A stretch of DNA of 64,000 nt from contig WELA01008857.1 of NCBI GenBank assembly GCA_009602735.1, positions 55,799 to 119,798 on the forward strand, given 5' to 3'. The position numbers and the translations under genes were made by a program. This stretch comes from Mesotaenium endlicherianum (lineage: Eukaryota > Streptophyta > Zygnematophyceae > Zygnematales > Mesotaeniaceae). Positions 30,429 to 42,085 of the stretch are shown here, piece by piece; the stretch's first letter is position 1; every line of letters begins with the position of its first letter. The notes beneath the pieces are model-generated. The model ran no database searches. It was not told the origin of the DNA and saw only the letters and a program-made list of their open reading frames with translations.

Positions 30429-31372
30429 ATGTATGAGTTCCAACAGGAGGACAAAAGAATCATGAGAACACTGATGCGTGACAGAGACCAACTGGGTTCT
30501 CAGTCCACTGGCGGAGGTAGAGTGCCCAGTAAGCCTAAGTCAAAGTCCCCTCAGGACTATGATCCGGAGGGAAACAAAAAGTATTATTTGATCAAATTTC
30601 TCGCTGATGTTGAGCAGTGGTTGGACAACTATCCAGAACTGTAGGACTACGAGAAGGTCAGGCACACTGGTGCTTTGCTGAAAGGCAGTGCAACAGACTA
30701 GTGGCTCTACTGGAAAGGAGAGCGTAAGGTCCAACAACTTGGTGACCCTACGGGGGTAGAGTTTGTTGAGAAGCTGCATGAGAAATTTGATGTGATCAAT
30801 CAGCAGGAGAAAGCTATCTATGCAATGATTTCCTTGACGATGAGGGAGACTACCTCCATTGCTGAGTACGCTCAGAAGTTCCAAGAGAAAATGATGAAGC
30901 AGCCAGAACTGCCAGAGCATCATAGAATAGCATGCTTCAGGTATCGTTTGAAGTCTGAGGCCTCAAGTCATTATGCTGAAAAGAAGTATGAGAAATTGGC
31001 TGACTTGATCAAGGATGCTAACGCCTGGGATCAGCAGCAGTTTAACCACAAGCGTCAGAGTAGCACGCTGGTGGTTGAAGTCGTCAAAAAGCCCCATGGT
31101 TCCTACAATGCCATTGAAGAAGGCTAAGGATGACCAGGAAGTAGAGCATGATGCTTACGAGTACAATGCATTCAGTCCCGTGGTAGGGGTGGATACTCTC
31201 AAAGAGACTTTGGAAGAGGTGGTGGTAGAACTAAGCCAAGACCAGCCTCAGCATATTCTACTTGCTACCATTGCCAACAGAAAGGCCACTACAGGGAGTA
31301 GTGTCCTAGGAAACACCTACCCAAGATTGAGAGAAAGGATCAGTCTTTAAAAGACAGCAAGTTAGTTATCCA
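30429..31372 (+). pseudogene. gag: Gag, N-terminally deleted and broken (copy D)
   Basis: About 550 bases of leader and gag are missing: the PBS remnant is followed at once by the MYEFQQEDKRI segment, equivalent to 16954 in copy B. Stops at 30642-30644 (TAG for Gln) and shortly after (TAG for Trp in the ADWW motif), and a frameshift near 31127, inactivate it. The slip site TTTAAAA is kept at 31346-31352. Confidence 0.85.
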
Positions 31373-33365
31373 GTCTATCGACTGTGAGGATGCTAGAGGT
31401 AGTGAGTTATCGCTAGCAGCCCTTTTAGCAGGTGTTATGGGCCCTGCTGAACTAGATTTACTATGCATGCATGACGACCAGAGGAAACCATCAGCAGTGT
31501 AGATCCCCAAAAATTGCACACTCTGGATGATCTTGTTCAATCTGATGTCAAACATTTTTTTGCTACATTAGGAAAACAATGCAAAAGAAAAGAGAAGTCA
31601 GTCCCTCCTATTCTATTGCATTGTATGATTTCATGTAGTAAGGTCAGGGCATTTGTCGACGGTGGGGCGTCACATACTTCTATCTGTAAGGACTTAGTTA
31701 AGCGGCTAAAGCTGCCTACTGTCATCCAAGGGAATAAAAAGTATTCCTTGGGGATGCCTCAAGTATCTCAGGAGGAATCATAACCAAGCCTATTGAGGTC
31801 CAATTAGGTTTTGGCAATGCAATTCTAACTGAAACGCTAACATTTGAGGTACTCAACACTGGCTTCTATGATTTGGTGCTAGGGAGGTCCTGGCTTAATA
31901 GACATCTAGCTAAAGTGTGTTGGAGCAGAGGTACAGTTAAAGTGAGAGAGGCCAGTGATGGGCAGACTAACTTGGCACTCACCAGTGCTTCTCCTCTTGT
32001 CTTGTTAAATGGCAAATGAAGAAAAAAGAAAAGATGTAAGGAGGATGCAAGTTGCTGAACGCAAATGGAATTCATCGAAAGCTGGAACCAAAAGAAGGAC
32101 AGATTGTTCTGTCTATTGCTAAAAGAGGTACCTCTTCAACCTGAAGAAATGGTTGAGAAAATAGTGAGCCCTCCGGAGCACCCTACTGCTGCAAAAATTG
32201 TTGTTCAATATGCTGATGTTTTTAATATGCCTCCACGCCTTCCACCTAAGAGGGAGGTAGATCACAAGATAGCACATGTGCTTAACAGTAAGCCTCCGTG
32301 ACAACGTACTTATGGACTGTCTTATATGGAGAGTGAGGAATTAAAAACACAAATTTAGGAACTGGAGGAGAATGAATATATTTCTCCTAGTACATCACCT
32401 TATGGCGCACCCATTCTGTTTGTCAAGACAAAAAATGGCAGTACACGAATGTGTGTGGATTTTAAAGCACTTAATAAAATTATTGTCAAAAACAAGTATG
32501 CCTTACCCCGGATTGAGGATTTGCTGACACATTGTCTTGTGCTAAAGTGTTTAGCAAAATTGATCTCAAGAGAAGTTATCACCAAATCAGAATTACTGAG
32601 GAGGATGAACACAAGACTGCCTTCCGCACACGGTGTGGACACTATGAGTTCAATGTGATGCCTTTCGGTTTGACTAATGCTCCTGCCACCTTCATGGATG
32701 CTATGAATGACATTTTGAGGCCTTATTTGGATAAGTTTGTGCAAGTATTTTTGGATGATATTTTGGTCTTTTCCAAAAATGAAATTGAGCCTGCTAAACA
32801 CTTTAAAGAAGTCATGGAAACTCTCAAAACAAATTAGCTTTATGCTAAAATGAGCAAGTGTGATTTCTTCAAGAAAAGTATTGAGTTCTCGAGACACGTT
32901 GTCAGTAAGGAAGACATCAGTGGGGTTTCTAAGAAAGTCCAGACCATATGGGACTGGCCAGTACCTCAATCTGTCTTAGAAGTTGAATCATTTCTCGAAT
33001 AACTATTATAGGAGACTCATTCAGAATTACTCACTAAGGCTTGTAAATTGATTGACAATACTAAAAACGACATAGGGTATGTGTAGGGGAAACAGCAACA
33101 AGCTACTTTCCAGACTCTCAAAGATGCTATGTGCTCTAGCCTTGTTCTCGTTGTATATGACTCCGGCAAGCCTGTGCAGGTGATTACTGATGCTTCTGAC
33201 GTTGCAGCCTGCTCACAAAACCACACAGGATGGCAAGGTAAAGCAGGACTGGCAGTTTGATCCAGCTGAGATTGATTATTTTTGTGCATGATAAAGAGCT
33301 ACTAGCTATTATACATATTCTCAAACAGTGGCGAGCATACTTACATGGCAAAGCTTTTAACATTA
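31346..33365 (+). pseudogene. pol: Pol, truncated in RNase H (copy D)
   Basis: Protease ([11 protein letters not shown]), RT ([12 protein letters not shown]) and the start of RNase H can be followed with many frame breaks. Homology stops at GKAFN (about 33365), where unrelated sequence begins without LTR or target duplication. The 3' half of the element is therefore lost. Confidence 0.85.
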
Positions 33366-34126
33366 GATAGCCCATAGTAACTCACACTTTTTGATGCATC
33401 TACTACCTTTACTCTTGAATTTATTATGATCACAATAGTAGTCTAATCATACTATGAAGCATAAATTTATAGAGCACACATCTCAATCTTGCCGATCGCA
33501 TCTTCTTTTTTCAGGTCGAATTTTTTTAGAGTGAAAAAATTGAAAAGAATGACATCCAAAAAACTACTGCCAAATTTGGTTCTTCATAACTCTAGGGGCC
33601 TCAGTTACTAGGGCATGGGAATCTAGCCAAGAGTATGTTTATGGATGTTTATTACATGTGCAAAATTTGGGATCCATTTGAGAAGTACTCTGCCTTATGG
33701 AGCTCTTAGCAAATATGCACCAAATATGATGCGCAAAAAAAACATGATGCAACAAGCGTCTCAATGCACAGCTTCACATAGCATGACTTTGTGAAGTGCA
33801 CACATATCACATAGATCTGAAATCTAGCAAAGCACATACTTGCTTCCTTGGCTTTTTGAAAATAATATTCTCAAGCATAGATGTTTGAAAAATTATTTAA
33901 TTATTGCAATTAATCATCATTTTAGGGGCAAAGTAAACAATTAATTTATTTTTTGGAAAAAAATTGAAAATCATGTACACAATGATGGACCCATTAATTG
34001 CATGTCTTCATACATCTCACTCAGTCCTACGACAATTACTAGCACTTTCTACCACATTAGCTCAATTTCGCCGATTATCGTCTATTTGTGTCTTCTAAGA
34101 CCTCTCCTCCCTGAAAGGTCCTTCAT
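33366..34126. other. No gene recognised
   Basis: AT-rich sequence between the truncated copy D and the piggyBac remnant. No open frame or clear terminal repeat is seen. It might contain the 3' flank of the piggyBac element. Confidence 0.5.
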
Positions 34127-35005
34127 CTAGATGGGAGTAACCCTGGTGGTGTGGTATACCTTAAAGCAGGGAGTAGCACACACGTACACATTACAAGACA
34201 TACACTTGTAATCACTATACTTAGCTCTCTTTCTGTTGGCACGTTGCCCAAACGTACCCGCAACACACGACGCAATACTTCCTCTTCTCAACTTCTGTAG
34301 GAAAGTGTGTTCCAGTGAATCTGCCTTCCACTGTAGATTGTGCTGCTGCTACCCTACTTGCAAGTTCTCTGGGCACAAACCTGTGAAAGGTTGCAAAAAC
34401 CAAAGCTTTTATGCTCTAAAGTTTGTAGAAAAACAAGCTCTCTGTCCATGGTCCTTGACATGAAAAAATCTTCTTATTTGTTTGAATCTATTCTTGCTCA
34501 TGAACCTGCCAAAGCTAGGAAGAGTGATAGGCCCTTTCACTGTCTTGCCATTAGCTATTTAGCCTAGGGAGAGCATGTAATCCTATAGCCATGCACAATC
34601 CATGGAAGACAACCATCTCTGTGCATGTCAGAGAAATCCAGCCCCCCATAGTGTGTTGTGATGCATATTTGTTCGTCTCCACAACCAATTGCTGAAAAAA
34701 AGCAATATGCATGAAAAGACAAAAGATGCCAAAGAAACTCAGACCTTTGAATCTATTGTCTCGGATGCCTTGGAGGCCATGGTGGTGTTCTTCACTTGGC
34801 TGCAGCAGGTCTTCTTGACAGGTGCAGGCACCTTCCAGTCCCACACCTCTTCATACTCCTTCTCCTCCTCCTCCTCTATCAGGGTTGCTGCAGGAGGCAC
34901 CTCCTCTGTGTCTTAGAAAATTGAAAAGTCTTCTTCTTCAGAGCCGCAGTTGTCAGACACAAACTCAGAGTCCCAAAGAACTTCCTTGCCTTTCTTACTG
35001 GACAT
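34127..35005 (-). pseudogene. piggyBac-like transposase, internally deleted
   Basis: Read on the minus strand from ATG 35005, an acidic N-terminus appears (VLWDSEFVSDNCGSEEED). The start of the piggyBac core follows after frame changes: FFQQLVVETNKYASQH, MAIGLHALPRLNS, and FGRFMSKNRFKQIRRFFHV. The DDE catalytic segment is missing. The C-terminal cysteine-rich zinc finger resumes with TGTHFPTEVEKRKYCVVC and, one frame over, YKCMSCNVYVCATPCFKVYHT, to a stop at 34127-34129. That finger and the RFKQIxRFxH block are hallmarks of piggyBac transposases. It cannot be active; I did not locate TTAA-flanked ends. Confidence 0.78.
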
Positions 35006-35389
35006 AGACTTGTTTTAAAACATGGCCTTGCTTCTTACAGCAGAGGCTGCTACTTGTTTGAGCGTGCAGGTGTGTCCCTCTTTTGCTAGGTTGACTCTCA
35101 GTAAGACTAGTTTTCAGTCTCCTGCAACTCTGTACTAACTTGTGTGTTCGAAATGGCTGCCTGAGACAGTCTAAAAGATGCCTGAGGGTCACCTTGACTT
35201 TCGGGTGCTTTTTCCGCCTCTGGCTACTCTTGCTGCTCACTTTCTCGATGGTATACTCCCTCAAAAAATTCATGGAATCTTTTAGAGTCTTTCTTAATGC
35301 TCCCTTCAACAGACTCCTATGTAAATTTATATCTAGACTTATCATACACAAAGAACTCTTGATAAACGACGCCATGGCTCGTTTGGGCC

Positions 35390-35493
35390 TCAATTCGCTT
35401 CATCCCAATATGTCTCAATTTTTTCTTGTGCCTTCGGACGACCAAAGTGTGCAGCGGATATGAGTATTTTAGTTGCCAAAAGAGCGTCGAGGG
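35390..35493 (-). pseudogene. C-terminal part of a 94-codon ORF split by copy E
   Basis: Continues, in frame, the ORF at 44347-44527 once copy E and one AGCAA duplication are removed, ending at TGA 35390-35392. The motif across and after the join is AGCSLDALLATKILISAAH. I do not recognise the protein; it lies 5' of the piggyBac remnant on the same strand. Confidence 0.4.
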
Positions 35494-35498
35494 AGCAA

Positions 35499-36218
35499 TG
35501 AAATGAATCGACTACCCAAATAGGCGATTAACAATTAATAAAGATCTTTATATCAGCAAGTAATCTTTATGGTATTTTCCGTTAACTGGTTTAACGGCAA
35601 AGGACAACACACTAGCAGTGAATAATACTCGTCAGTCAAATGAGAGTAAACTAGCATCAATAATGCAAATCAGTAAACTCATACATAAGCAAGGTTAGAA
35701 GACAGTGCGTATCAATGGCTTCTCGCCTTGGATTCAGATCTCTCTCAGTAAGCTGTACAAGAGAGTTGGCCTCGTTTCCGAATGCCGAACTCGAGAGCAA
35801 TGCCTAGCATATGTACATGGAATGAGTTTACTGTTCAACGGTCAGTGCGATGGCACCGCCTACCCGGGAGTTAACCACGTTGGTAGGACCTCGGTTAACC
35901 AAATCCACCGCCATCTCCCATCATCCCGAATAGCCATCCATCATAGGGATGTCATCTGGCTATTCATCTAGCATATCGCACTTAGATGCATATCAAGGCA
36001 GTTCGCTGCTACCGAGTACGGAAGTCAGCTGGCTGTCAAAGAATGGGTCAGCAAGCTGACTTATATGGACTTCAGCCTGCTGCTTTCGGCTGAGTCATTA
36101 AACTGATAATTATGTAAAGTCCAGCAGACTGACTATTAACTAAAGTTCAGCAGGCTGAACTTAATTAACTATTATATTTAAATGAATATTATATCCACTA
36201 ATATACTGATTCATTACA
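35499..36218 (-). repeat. 3' LTR of copy E
   Basis: 720 bp, shown here inverted (TGAAATGAATCG...CATTACA). Very similar to the 5' LTR of copy B but with scattered differences. Confidence 0.93.
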
Positions 36219-36253
36219 ATCCCTCCAACTTAACTTGTTGTCGCCTCGACAAC
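36219..36253 (-). promoter_or_regulatory. 3' hairpin and polypurine tract (copy E)
   Basis: On the minus strand: the GTTGTCG...CGACAAC dyad (36237-36253), then TAAGTTGGAGGGAT (36219-36232) next to the LTR. Confidence 0.85.
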
Positions 36254-36331
36254 ATTAAACTGCAGAAATTTTAAATAAGGGAACTGAACCTGACCAGCCT
36301 CCCTTACTGACTGCCTCTTCAGCGTGTCACC

Positions 36332-38008
36332 TTAAGGGGTTGTTCCTGGGGCTTCAGGGTCAGGAGACGGAGATCTGGACCTAGATCTGGACAGCCCTCT
36401 AGGTCTGTCAGCTGGCCTTCTAAAGAACCCTGTTTGCTCTAAAGTTGGCCCTCGAGGAGAACGGAGGATGGTGGCCTGCTCTTCAACCACTTGGGTGTTG
36501 ATTCCCACATAGACAGGCATTCCAGTAGGATGCTGAAATACATTGGCTAGAGGTACATGCCCCTGAGCGGAGGGGGAGGCTGGCATACCTCTGGCCCACC
36601 CGCGTGTCCCTCTTCTGGCACCCCTGTCCTCTGGGGATTTCTGTCTGTGTCTGCTGCCCAGTACAGTCAGATCAGCTTCTTCCCCTGCTTGGGCAGGTGG
36701 GCTGGGGGAGCGAGCGCGGGGTCCAGTTGTCGCCATAACGGGGATCACATTCCACACACCTGATCGTGGTTCTTTAGGAAGTGCCACTGCCTGTCCCTGG
36801 GTATCCTGAGTACCTGCTGCTGATGCTTCTCCTCTGCCTTGTTCTTCTTCCTCATCCTCCTCATCCTCCTCCTCGGAGAGAGTAGGGGTCTCGTCCACTA
36901 AGTCGTCCTGCTCCCTAGTAGACATGGAGTAGTCTACCGACCTCCCTTTCTTAGGGCGCGCTGGAGGTTGCTTGGCCTTCAGCCTACTGATATCTATCCG
37001 GCCTGCATTCTTTGCCCATTTGACAAAGGCATGCTTTCCCTTAGAGAAGTACTCTCTTCCCCTCCTCCTATGTTCCTTGGTCTCTGCATTCATATTGCTC
37101 AGGCATCCATTCAGCCTGGGGTCCCAAGGGGCAATGTGAGGTGGTAGGATGAGATAGCCGTCTAGGCCATAGTGGAAGTCATCCGGTTGGGCTCGGTCAC
37201 ACTCCTGCTTCTTATTTGTGACGGTCATCCACCTCCAGTCTGTTGGCTGCTGGTAGTACTGGGGTCCGTGCTCAGCCTTCCTCAGTTTACACGGGAACCA
37301 GTGGGGAGAGAACATCTGCTGTCCTGCTTCCCTGGCCAAGTACTCCCAGCTCCTTCTCTCAACTTCATTGTAAGCTGGCAGGAGTGTGAGGTAGAATACC
37401 GTATCCTTAAAGCTATCGGGCCGCATGCTCACCATCCGGATGAGTCTCTGATCTCCCACTATTCCCGGTATGGGGACCGGCTTGTCCTCTGAATCATCTG
37501 CGAGATACCGGGCCTGCTCTGCTGTATAGCCCACCATCTTAGCATAATCTTCGTAAAGGACCACGCCGGTGTGTGTCTCGATGTACCTGTCCAGTGCTGT
37601 AGCTCCTTCCTTCTGTAGCAGTGTTGTCTGTTCCAGCCTGTTGATCTCCTGGGCTGCCAGCAATGCTTCCTTCAGGTTATCGAAGTTTTGGCCACCCACC
37701 ACAGTATACCTGTAAGTGGCCAAGCTCTTCTGTCTGTCCGCTTCAATCTTTTTTCTTTTCTCCTCTTCTGCCGCTGCCGCTTCTTCTTGCTGTTTCTTCT
37801 GTCTCTCCTCCTCAGCCTTCCTGAGGTTTTCCGCTTCCTGATCCTTCTTCCTCTGTGCCTCTTCTGCCGCCTCTTGTTGTTTGCGGACCCTTTCTTGTTC
37901 TCTCCTGGTGAGGGACGTCGCCGCCAGCTCCTTCTGGTATTGCTCCATTGTCCTCCTGGCTTCTTCTGCCTTGCGCTTTCTGTCCTCCTTTTGTGTGGTG
38001 GGCGCCAT
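36332..38008 (-). CDS. ORF3, coiled-coil plus conserved domain protein of unknown function (copy E)
   Basis: 558 residues, the same length as in copy B and differing at only a few positions, including RGREYFSK for RGRDYFSK and an extra Glu in the acidic stretch. It has the same domain layout: coiled coil, core with PTDWRWMT and LPPHIAPWDPRL, HPTGMPVYV, and a Ser/Arg tail. The ATG at 38006-38008 is preceded by the conserved CAGG acceptor-like sequence and the TACTAAC box. The role is unknown; its openness in two complete copies supports expression. Confidence 0.9.
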   Translation of the reverse strand: MAPTTQKEDRKRKAEEARRTMEQYQKELAATSLTRREQERVRKQQEAAEEAQRKKDQEAENLRKAEEERQKKQQEEAAAAEEEKRKKIEADRQKSLATYRYTVVGGQNFDNLKEALLAAQEINRLEQTTLLQKEGATALDRYIETHTGVVLYEDYAKMVGYTAEQARYLADDSEDKPVPIPGIVGDQRLIRMVSMRPDSFKDTVFYLTLLPAYNEVERRSWEYLAREAGQQMFSPHWFPCKLRKAEHGPQYYQQPTDWRWMTVTNKKQECDRAQPDDFHYGLDGYLILPPHIAPWDPRLNGCLSNMNAETKEHRRRGREYFSKGKHAFVKWAKNAGRIDISRLKAKQPPARPKKGRSVDYSMSTREQDDLVDETPTLSEEEDEEDEEEEQGRGEASAAGTQDTQGQAVALPKEPRSGVWNVIPVMATTGPRARSPSPPAQAGEEADLTVLGSRHRQKSPEDRGARRGTRGWARGMPASPSAQGHVPLANVFQHPTGMPVYVGINTQVVEEQATILRSPRGPTLEQTGFFRRPADRPRGLSRSRSRSPSPDPEAPGTTP

Positions 38009-38214
38009 CCTGCACATGTAACCAGGGCACAAGTTAGTAGGATATGGACCTTTGTCATAGGGATTGCAGGAAGTATGTTAGTATTTAGTATAGTGGCTTC
38101 GCTGCTGTTTACCTTACAGGATGATTGCTAAAAGTTGACGTAGTTGCGATGCGCTACACATAAACGTATGAGTGTGTTTTTATCGCTCTCGCTCACTAAC
38201 TGTCATATATTTTC

Positions 38215-38248
38215 CCCTCCAACTTAAATGGAGACAGGACCGCCTGTC
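38215..38248 (-). promoter_or_regulatory. Internal hairpin plus purine-tract-like motif (copy E)
   Basis: The GACAGG...CCTGTC dyad (38233-38248) and TAAGTTGGAGGG (38215-38226) on the minus strand, between pol and ORF3, at the same spacing as in copy B. Confidence 0.65.
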
Positions 38249-38275
38249 ACCTTCCCGTGTCAACTGAAATGACAG

Positions 38276-41200
38276 TTATGGAGGGACTCCAGCGGCCCGA
38301 AGGTGGAACCGTGTCAACGCCCCTTTGGCATTGGTCAAGTGGTCCTTAAACTCCCAAGTGTCCCCAGAGGCATCGTAACCCTTCCATCGAATGAGGTATT
38401 TCATGACATATTTAGACGATCGACGGACCGAGCGAGCGTCTAAAATCTCATCGACCTCATATTCCTCAGGGTCGCCGTCCCGGACAGCGGGGACCGGTCC
38501 CGGTTGGACAGGGAACCGACCTGTGAACAGTGTATCACCTTTGATGTACGGTTCCAGGAAGGAGACATTAAAGACCGGGTGCCCCTTGTATTCAGCTGAC
38601 ATGTTCAGTTTGTAAGCATTCTGACCGACACGACGGACCACCGAATATGGACCGACCCAGACAGGGCCAAGCTTTTTCTTGACCACACCAGGGAGGTACA
38701 GGTGCTGAGAATGCAGTTTGACTAAATCCCCCTTGGAAAATGTCAGTTCCCGACGGTGTTGATTAGCGTATTTTTGTTGGTTTTCTTGGGCCGTGTGCAA
38801 GTTTCGTTGGACTTCTGACAGGGTGTCAGCAAACTCCTGAGTTAACTGGAGGGAGACCGGGTTGTCAATCCCTTCAGGGTGAGTTAAAGATTCCCCTAGC
38901 ACATCTAGAGGAGACTTAGGGACTCTACCCAGGCTGAGTTCAAAAGGAGTTTTGCCCGTTGACGCGTGCACCGCACTGTTGACCGCAAACTGAATTTGAG
39001 GCAACAGGTCATCCCAATTATCTTGTTTTTGGTTAATATATGCTCTCAGCACCTCCTGCAGAACTCGGTTAGTTCTTTCAGTCTGCCCATCAGTCTGAGG
39101 GTGGTTTGCTGTGCTGAGCAGCTGTTTGACTCCCATTAACCCCATTAAAGCTCTCCAGAACTTAGAGGTGAATTTTGAGTCTCTGTCTGAGATGATATTA
39201 GAAGGGAGCCCATGTTGGCATACTACATGGTTGTAAAACTGTCTCGCTGTTTCGAGTGCAGTCACTTTGACAGTTGTGGGGATAAAAATGACCATTTTTG
39301 TCAGTTTATCCACGACTACCAGTATTGAATCATGCCCGTTGGCAGTTCTTGGTAGTGAGACCACCCAGTCCATGGATATAGTTTCCCAGCGTCCCGCTGG
39401 GATGGGTAGCGGTTGCAAGAGACCTCCGGGTGGTGTGTGCCGAGACTTATTTCTCTGACACTGGTCACAGGACTTGACATATTTCAAGACCTCCCGGGGT
39501 AACCCCTCCCAATGATAATGTTTTGCCAGTTTGCCAACAGTTTTGGCCTGCCCCAAATGTCCACCCAGGAGACTGTCATGAGCTTGACTCAGTAAGAGAG
39601 ACCTTATTTCCAAGTTATTAGGAATGACCAGCTTCAGCCTGCCTGAAGTGGTTTCAGTCACCCAGACCCCTCCCTTGAGCTTATACCCGAGTGCAGTAGC
39701 ACGACACATACCAGTAGTGGGGCTGGGCTCAAATGTTGGGTCAGAAAGGTAGGCTTTCCTAAGTTGTTCAAGGAAGGACTTTTTCACCTTTAGTGAAGTG
39801 AGTGCACACAGGACTTTATCTACAGCATGCTGACTAAAGTTCCTTTCTTGCAAGTCAGGTCTTCTAGAGAGTGCATCAGCAGGATTCAACTTCCCTGGTT
39901 TGTAGTCGATCTGGACTTGGAACTGCTCCAGCATCTGGCTCCAGCGGTTCTCCCTCCTCGACAGCTTGGACTTCTTCTGAAAGTGGGTCAGAGCTAGATG
40001 ATCTGTAATCACCTTAAAAGCTTTACCATGTAAGTATGCTCTCCACTGTTTGAGTACATGAATGATAGCTAGCAGCTCTTTATCATGCACTGAGTAATTA
40101 ATCTCCGCTGGATTAAATTTCATAGACTCATACAACACAGGATGCCACTCCTGCCGTACCTTACCATCCTTTGTGGTTTTGTCAGCAGGCTGCAACAAAA
40201 TAGCACCCATGGCAAAATCAGAGGCATCAGTAACCACCTGCACCGGTTTGCTGGGGTCATACACGGCTAGCACTGGGGCAGAACAAAGGGCATCTTTAAG
40301 GGTCTGGAAGGCAGCCTGCTGCTCTTCCCCCCACACATACCCGATGTCTTTCTTAGTAAGGTCAGTCAGTTTACTGGCCTTTGTGGAATAATTCTCAATA
40401 AATCTCCTATAGTAGTTAGCCAACCCGAGGAAGGATCTAACTTCAGAGACAGACTGTGGTACTGGCCAGTCCCTTATGGTCTGGACTTTCTTAGGATCCA
40501 CACTGATGCCCTCTTTACTGACAACGTGGCCTAAGAATTCAATACTTTCCTTAAAGAAATCACACTTGCTCATTTTAGCATACAAGTGATTTTTCCGCAG
40601 AGTGTCCAGCACTTTCTTTAAGTGTTCAGTGTGCTGAGCTTCATCTTTAGAGAAAATTAAAATATCATCCAGGAAAACTTGCACAAACTTATCCAAATAA
40701 GGTCTGAAAATGTCATTCATAGCACCCATAAAGGTAGCAGGAGCATTAGTCAGTCCAAATGGCATCACGTTGAACTCATAGTGTCCATAACGTGTGCGGA
40801 AAGCAGTCTTGTGTTCATCCCCCTCAGCAATTCTGATTTGATGATAACCACTCTTGAGATCTATCTTACTGAACACCTTAGCGCCAGACAGGGTATCAAG
40901 CAAGTCCTCGATTCTGGGTAAAGCATACTTGTTCTTTACTGTAATTCTGTTCAGGGCTCTGTAATCCACACACATCCGCATACTGCCATCCTTTTTCTTA
41001 ACAAATAGGATAGGTGCGCCGTACGGTGATTTACTGGGAGAAATGTAACCATTTTCCTCCAGCTCTGCAATCTGTGTTTTCAACTCCTCGCTCTCCAAAT
41101 AAGACAAGCCATAAGTGCGTTGCCAGGGTGGCTGGCTACCAGGTAATAGATCAATCCTATGATCTACTTCCCTTTTAGGGGGTAGTCCTGGAGGCATGTT

Positions 41201-42085
41201 AAACACATCAGTGTACTGAGCAACAATTTTTGCAGCAGTAGGGTGCTCCGGAGGGCTTACCTTTTTCTCAACCACTTCTTCAGGTTGAGGAGGTACCTCT
41301 CTTAGCAGCAGACAGAACATTCTGTCTTCCTTCTGGTTCCAGCTTTTGACGAACTCCATTGCATTCAGCAACTTGCATCCTTCTGGAAGCCTCTTCTTTT
41401 CCTTCATTTGCCATCCACACAGGACAAGAGGAAGAGCACTGGTGGGTGCCAAGTCAGTCTGCCCATCACTGGCTCCTCTCACTTTAACTGTACCTCTGCT
41501 CCAACACACTTCAGCTTGATGTCTATTAAGCCAGGACCTGCCTAGCACGAGATCATAAAAGCCAGTGTTGAGTACCTCAAATGTAAGCGTTTCAGTTAGA
41601 ACTGCAATGCCAGAACCTAACTGGACCTCAATAGGCTTGGTTATAACTCCTCCCGGGATACTTGAGGCATCTCCAAGGAATATTTTTCTATTCCCTTGGG
41701 TGACAGTAGGCAGCCTTAGCCGCTTAACTAAGTCCTTGTGAATAAAAGTATGTGACGCCCCTCCGTCAACAAATGCCCTCACCTTCCTACCTGCAATCAT
41801 GCAATGCAGTAGGATAGGGGGGACTGTCTTTTCCTGACTTTCGCATTGTTCTCCTGACGTAGCAAAGAAATGTTGGACATCAGGTGGAACAAGAGCATCC
41901 AGAGTGTGCACTCTCTGGACGTCTATATTACTGATGGTCTCCTTTATCTGTTTGTCAGGCATGCATAGTGAATCCAGTTCAGCAGGACCCATAATACCTG
42001 CTACGAGGGCAGCTAGTGACGACTCACTATCTCTAGCATCCTCACAGTCAGTAGACTGGATTACTGACTGTTGCTGTCTTTTAAA
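38276..42085 (-). CDS. pol: Pol polyprotein with chromodomain (copy E)
   Basis: Collinear with the pol of copy B without an insertion or deletion. Protease ([10 protein letters not shown]), RT (VFLDDIL), RNase H, integrase ([10 protein letters not shown]) and chromodomain (RWKGY, TWEF) are all open. Residue differences seen are few, for example MPDKQIKE against MPDNQIKE and VSPPEHP against VHPPEHP. It is entered from gag by the TTTAAAA slip at 42079-42085. Expected to supply particle maturation, cDNA synthesis and chromatin-directed integration. Confidence 0.95.
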   Translation of the reverse strand, partial: FKRQQQSVIQSTDCEDARDSESSLAALVAGIMGPAELDSLCMPDKQIKETISNIDVQRVHTLDALVPPDVQHFFATSGEQCESQEKTVPPILLHCMIAGRKVRAFVDGGASHTFIHKDLVKRLRLPTVTQGNRKIFLGDASSIPGGVITKPIEVQLGSGIAVLTETLTFEVLNTGFYDLVLGRSWLNRHQAEVCWSRGTVKVRGASDGQTDLAPTSALPLVLCGWQMKEKKRLPEGCKLLNAMEFVKSWNQKEDRMFCLLLREVPPQPEEVVEKKVSPPEHPTAAKIVAQYTDVFNMPPGLPPKREVDHRIDLLPGSQPPWQRTYGLSYLESEELKTQIAELEENGYISPSKSPYGAPILFVKKKDGSMRMCVDYRALNRITVKNKYALPRIEDLLDTLSGAKVFSKIDLKSGYHQIRIAEGDEHKTAFRTRYGHYEFNVMPFGLTNAPATFMGAMNDIFRPYLDKFVQVFLDDILIFSKDEAQHTEHLKKVLDTLRKNHLYAKMSKCDFFKESIEFLGHVVSKEGISVDPKKVQTIRDWPVPQSVSEVRSFLGLANYYRRFIENYSTKASKLTDLTKKDIGYVWGEEQQAAFQTLKDALCSAPVLAVYDPSKPVQVVTDASDFAMGAILLQPADKTTKDGKVRQEWHPVLYESMKFNPAEINYSVHDKELLAIIHVLKQWRAYLHGKAFKVITDHLALTHFQKKSKLSRRENRWSQMLEQFQVQIDYKPGKLNPADALSRRPDLQERNFSQHAVDKVLCALTSLKVKKSFLEQLRKAYLSDPTFEPSPTTGMCRATALGYKLKGGVWVTETTSGRLKLVIPNNLEIRSLLLSQAHDSLLGGHLGQAKTVGKLAKHYHWEGLPREVLKYVKSCDQCQRNKSRHTPPGGLLQPLPIPAGRWETISMDWVVSLPRTANGHDSILVVVDKLTKMVIFIPTTVKVTALETARQFYNHVVCQHGLPSNIISDRDSKFTSKFWRALMGLMGVKQLLSTANHPQTDGQTERTNRVLQEVLRAYINQKQDNWDDLLPQIQFAVNSAVHASTGKTPFELSLGRVPKSPLDVLGESLTHPEGIDNPVSLQLTQEFADTLSEVQRNLHTAQENQQKYANQHRRELTFSKGDLVKLHSQHLYLPGVVKKKLGPVWVGPYSVVRRVGQNAYKLNMSAEYKGHPVFNVSFLEPYIKGDTLFTGRFPVQPGPVPAVRDGDPEEYEVDEILDARSVRRSSKYVMKYLIRWKGYDASGDTWEFKDHLTNAKGALTRFHLRAAGVPP

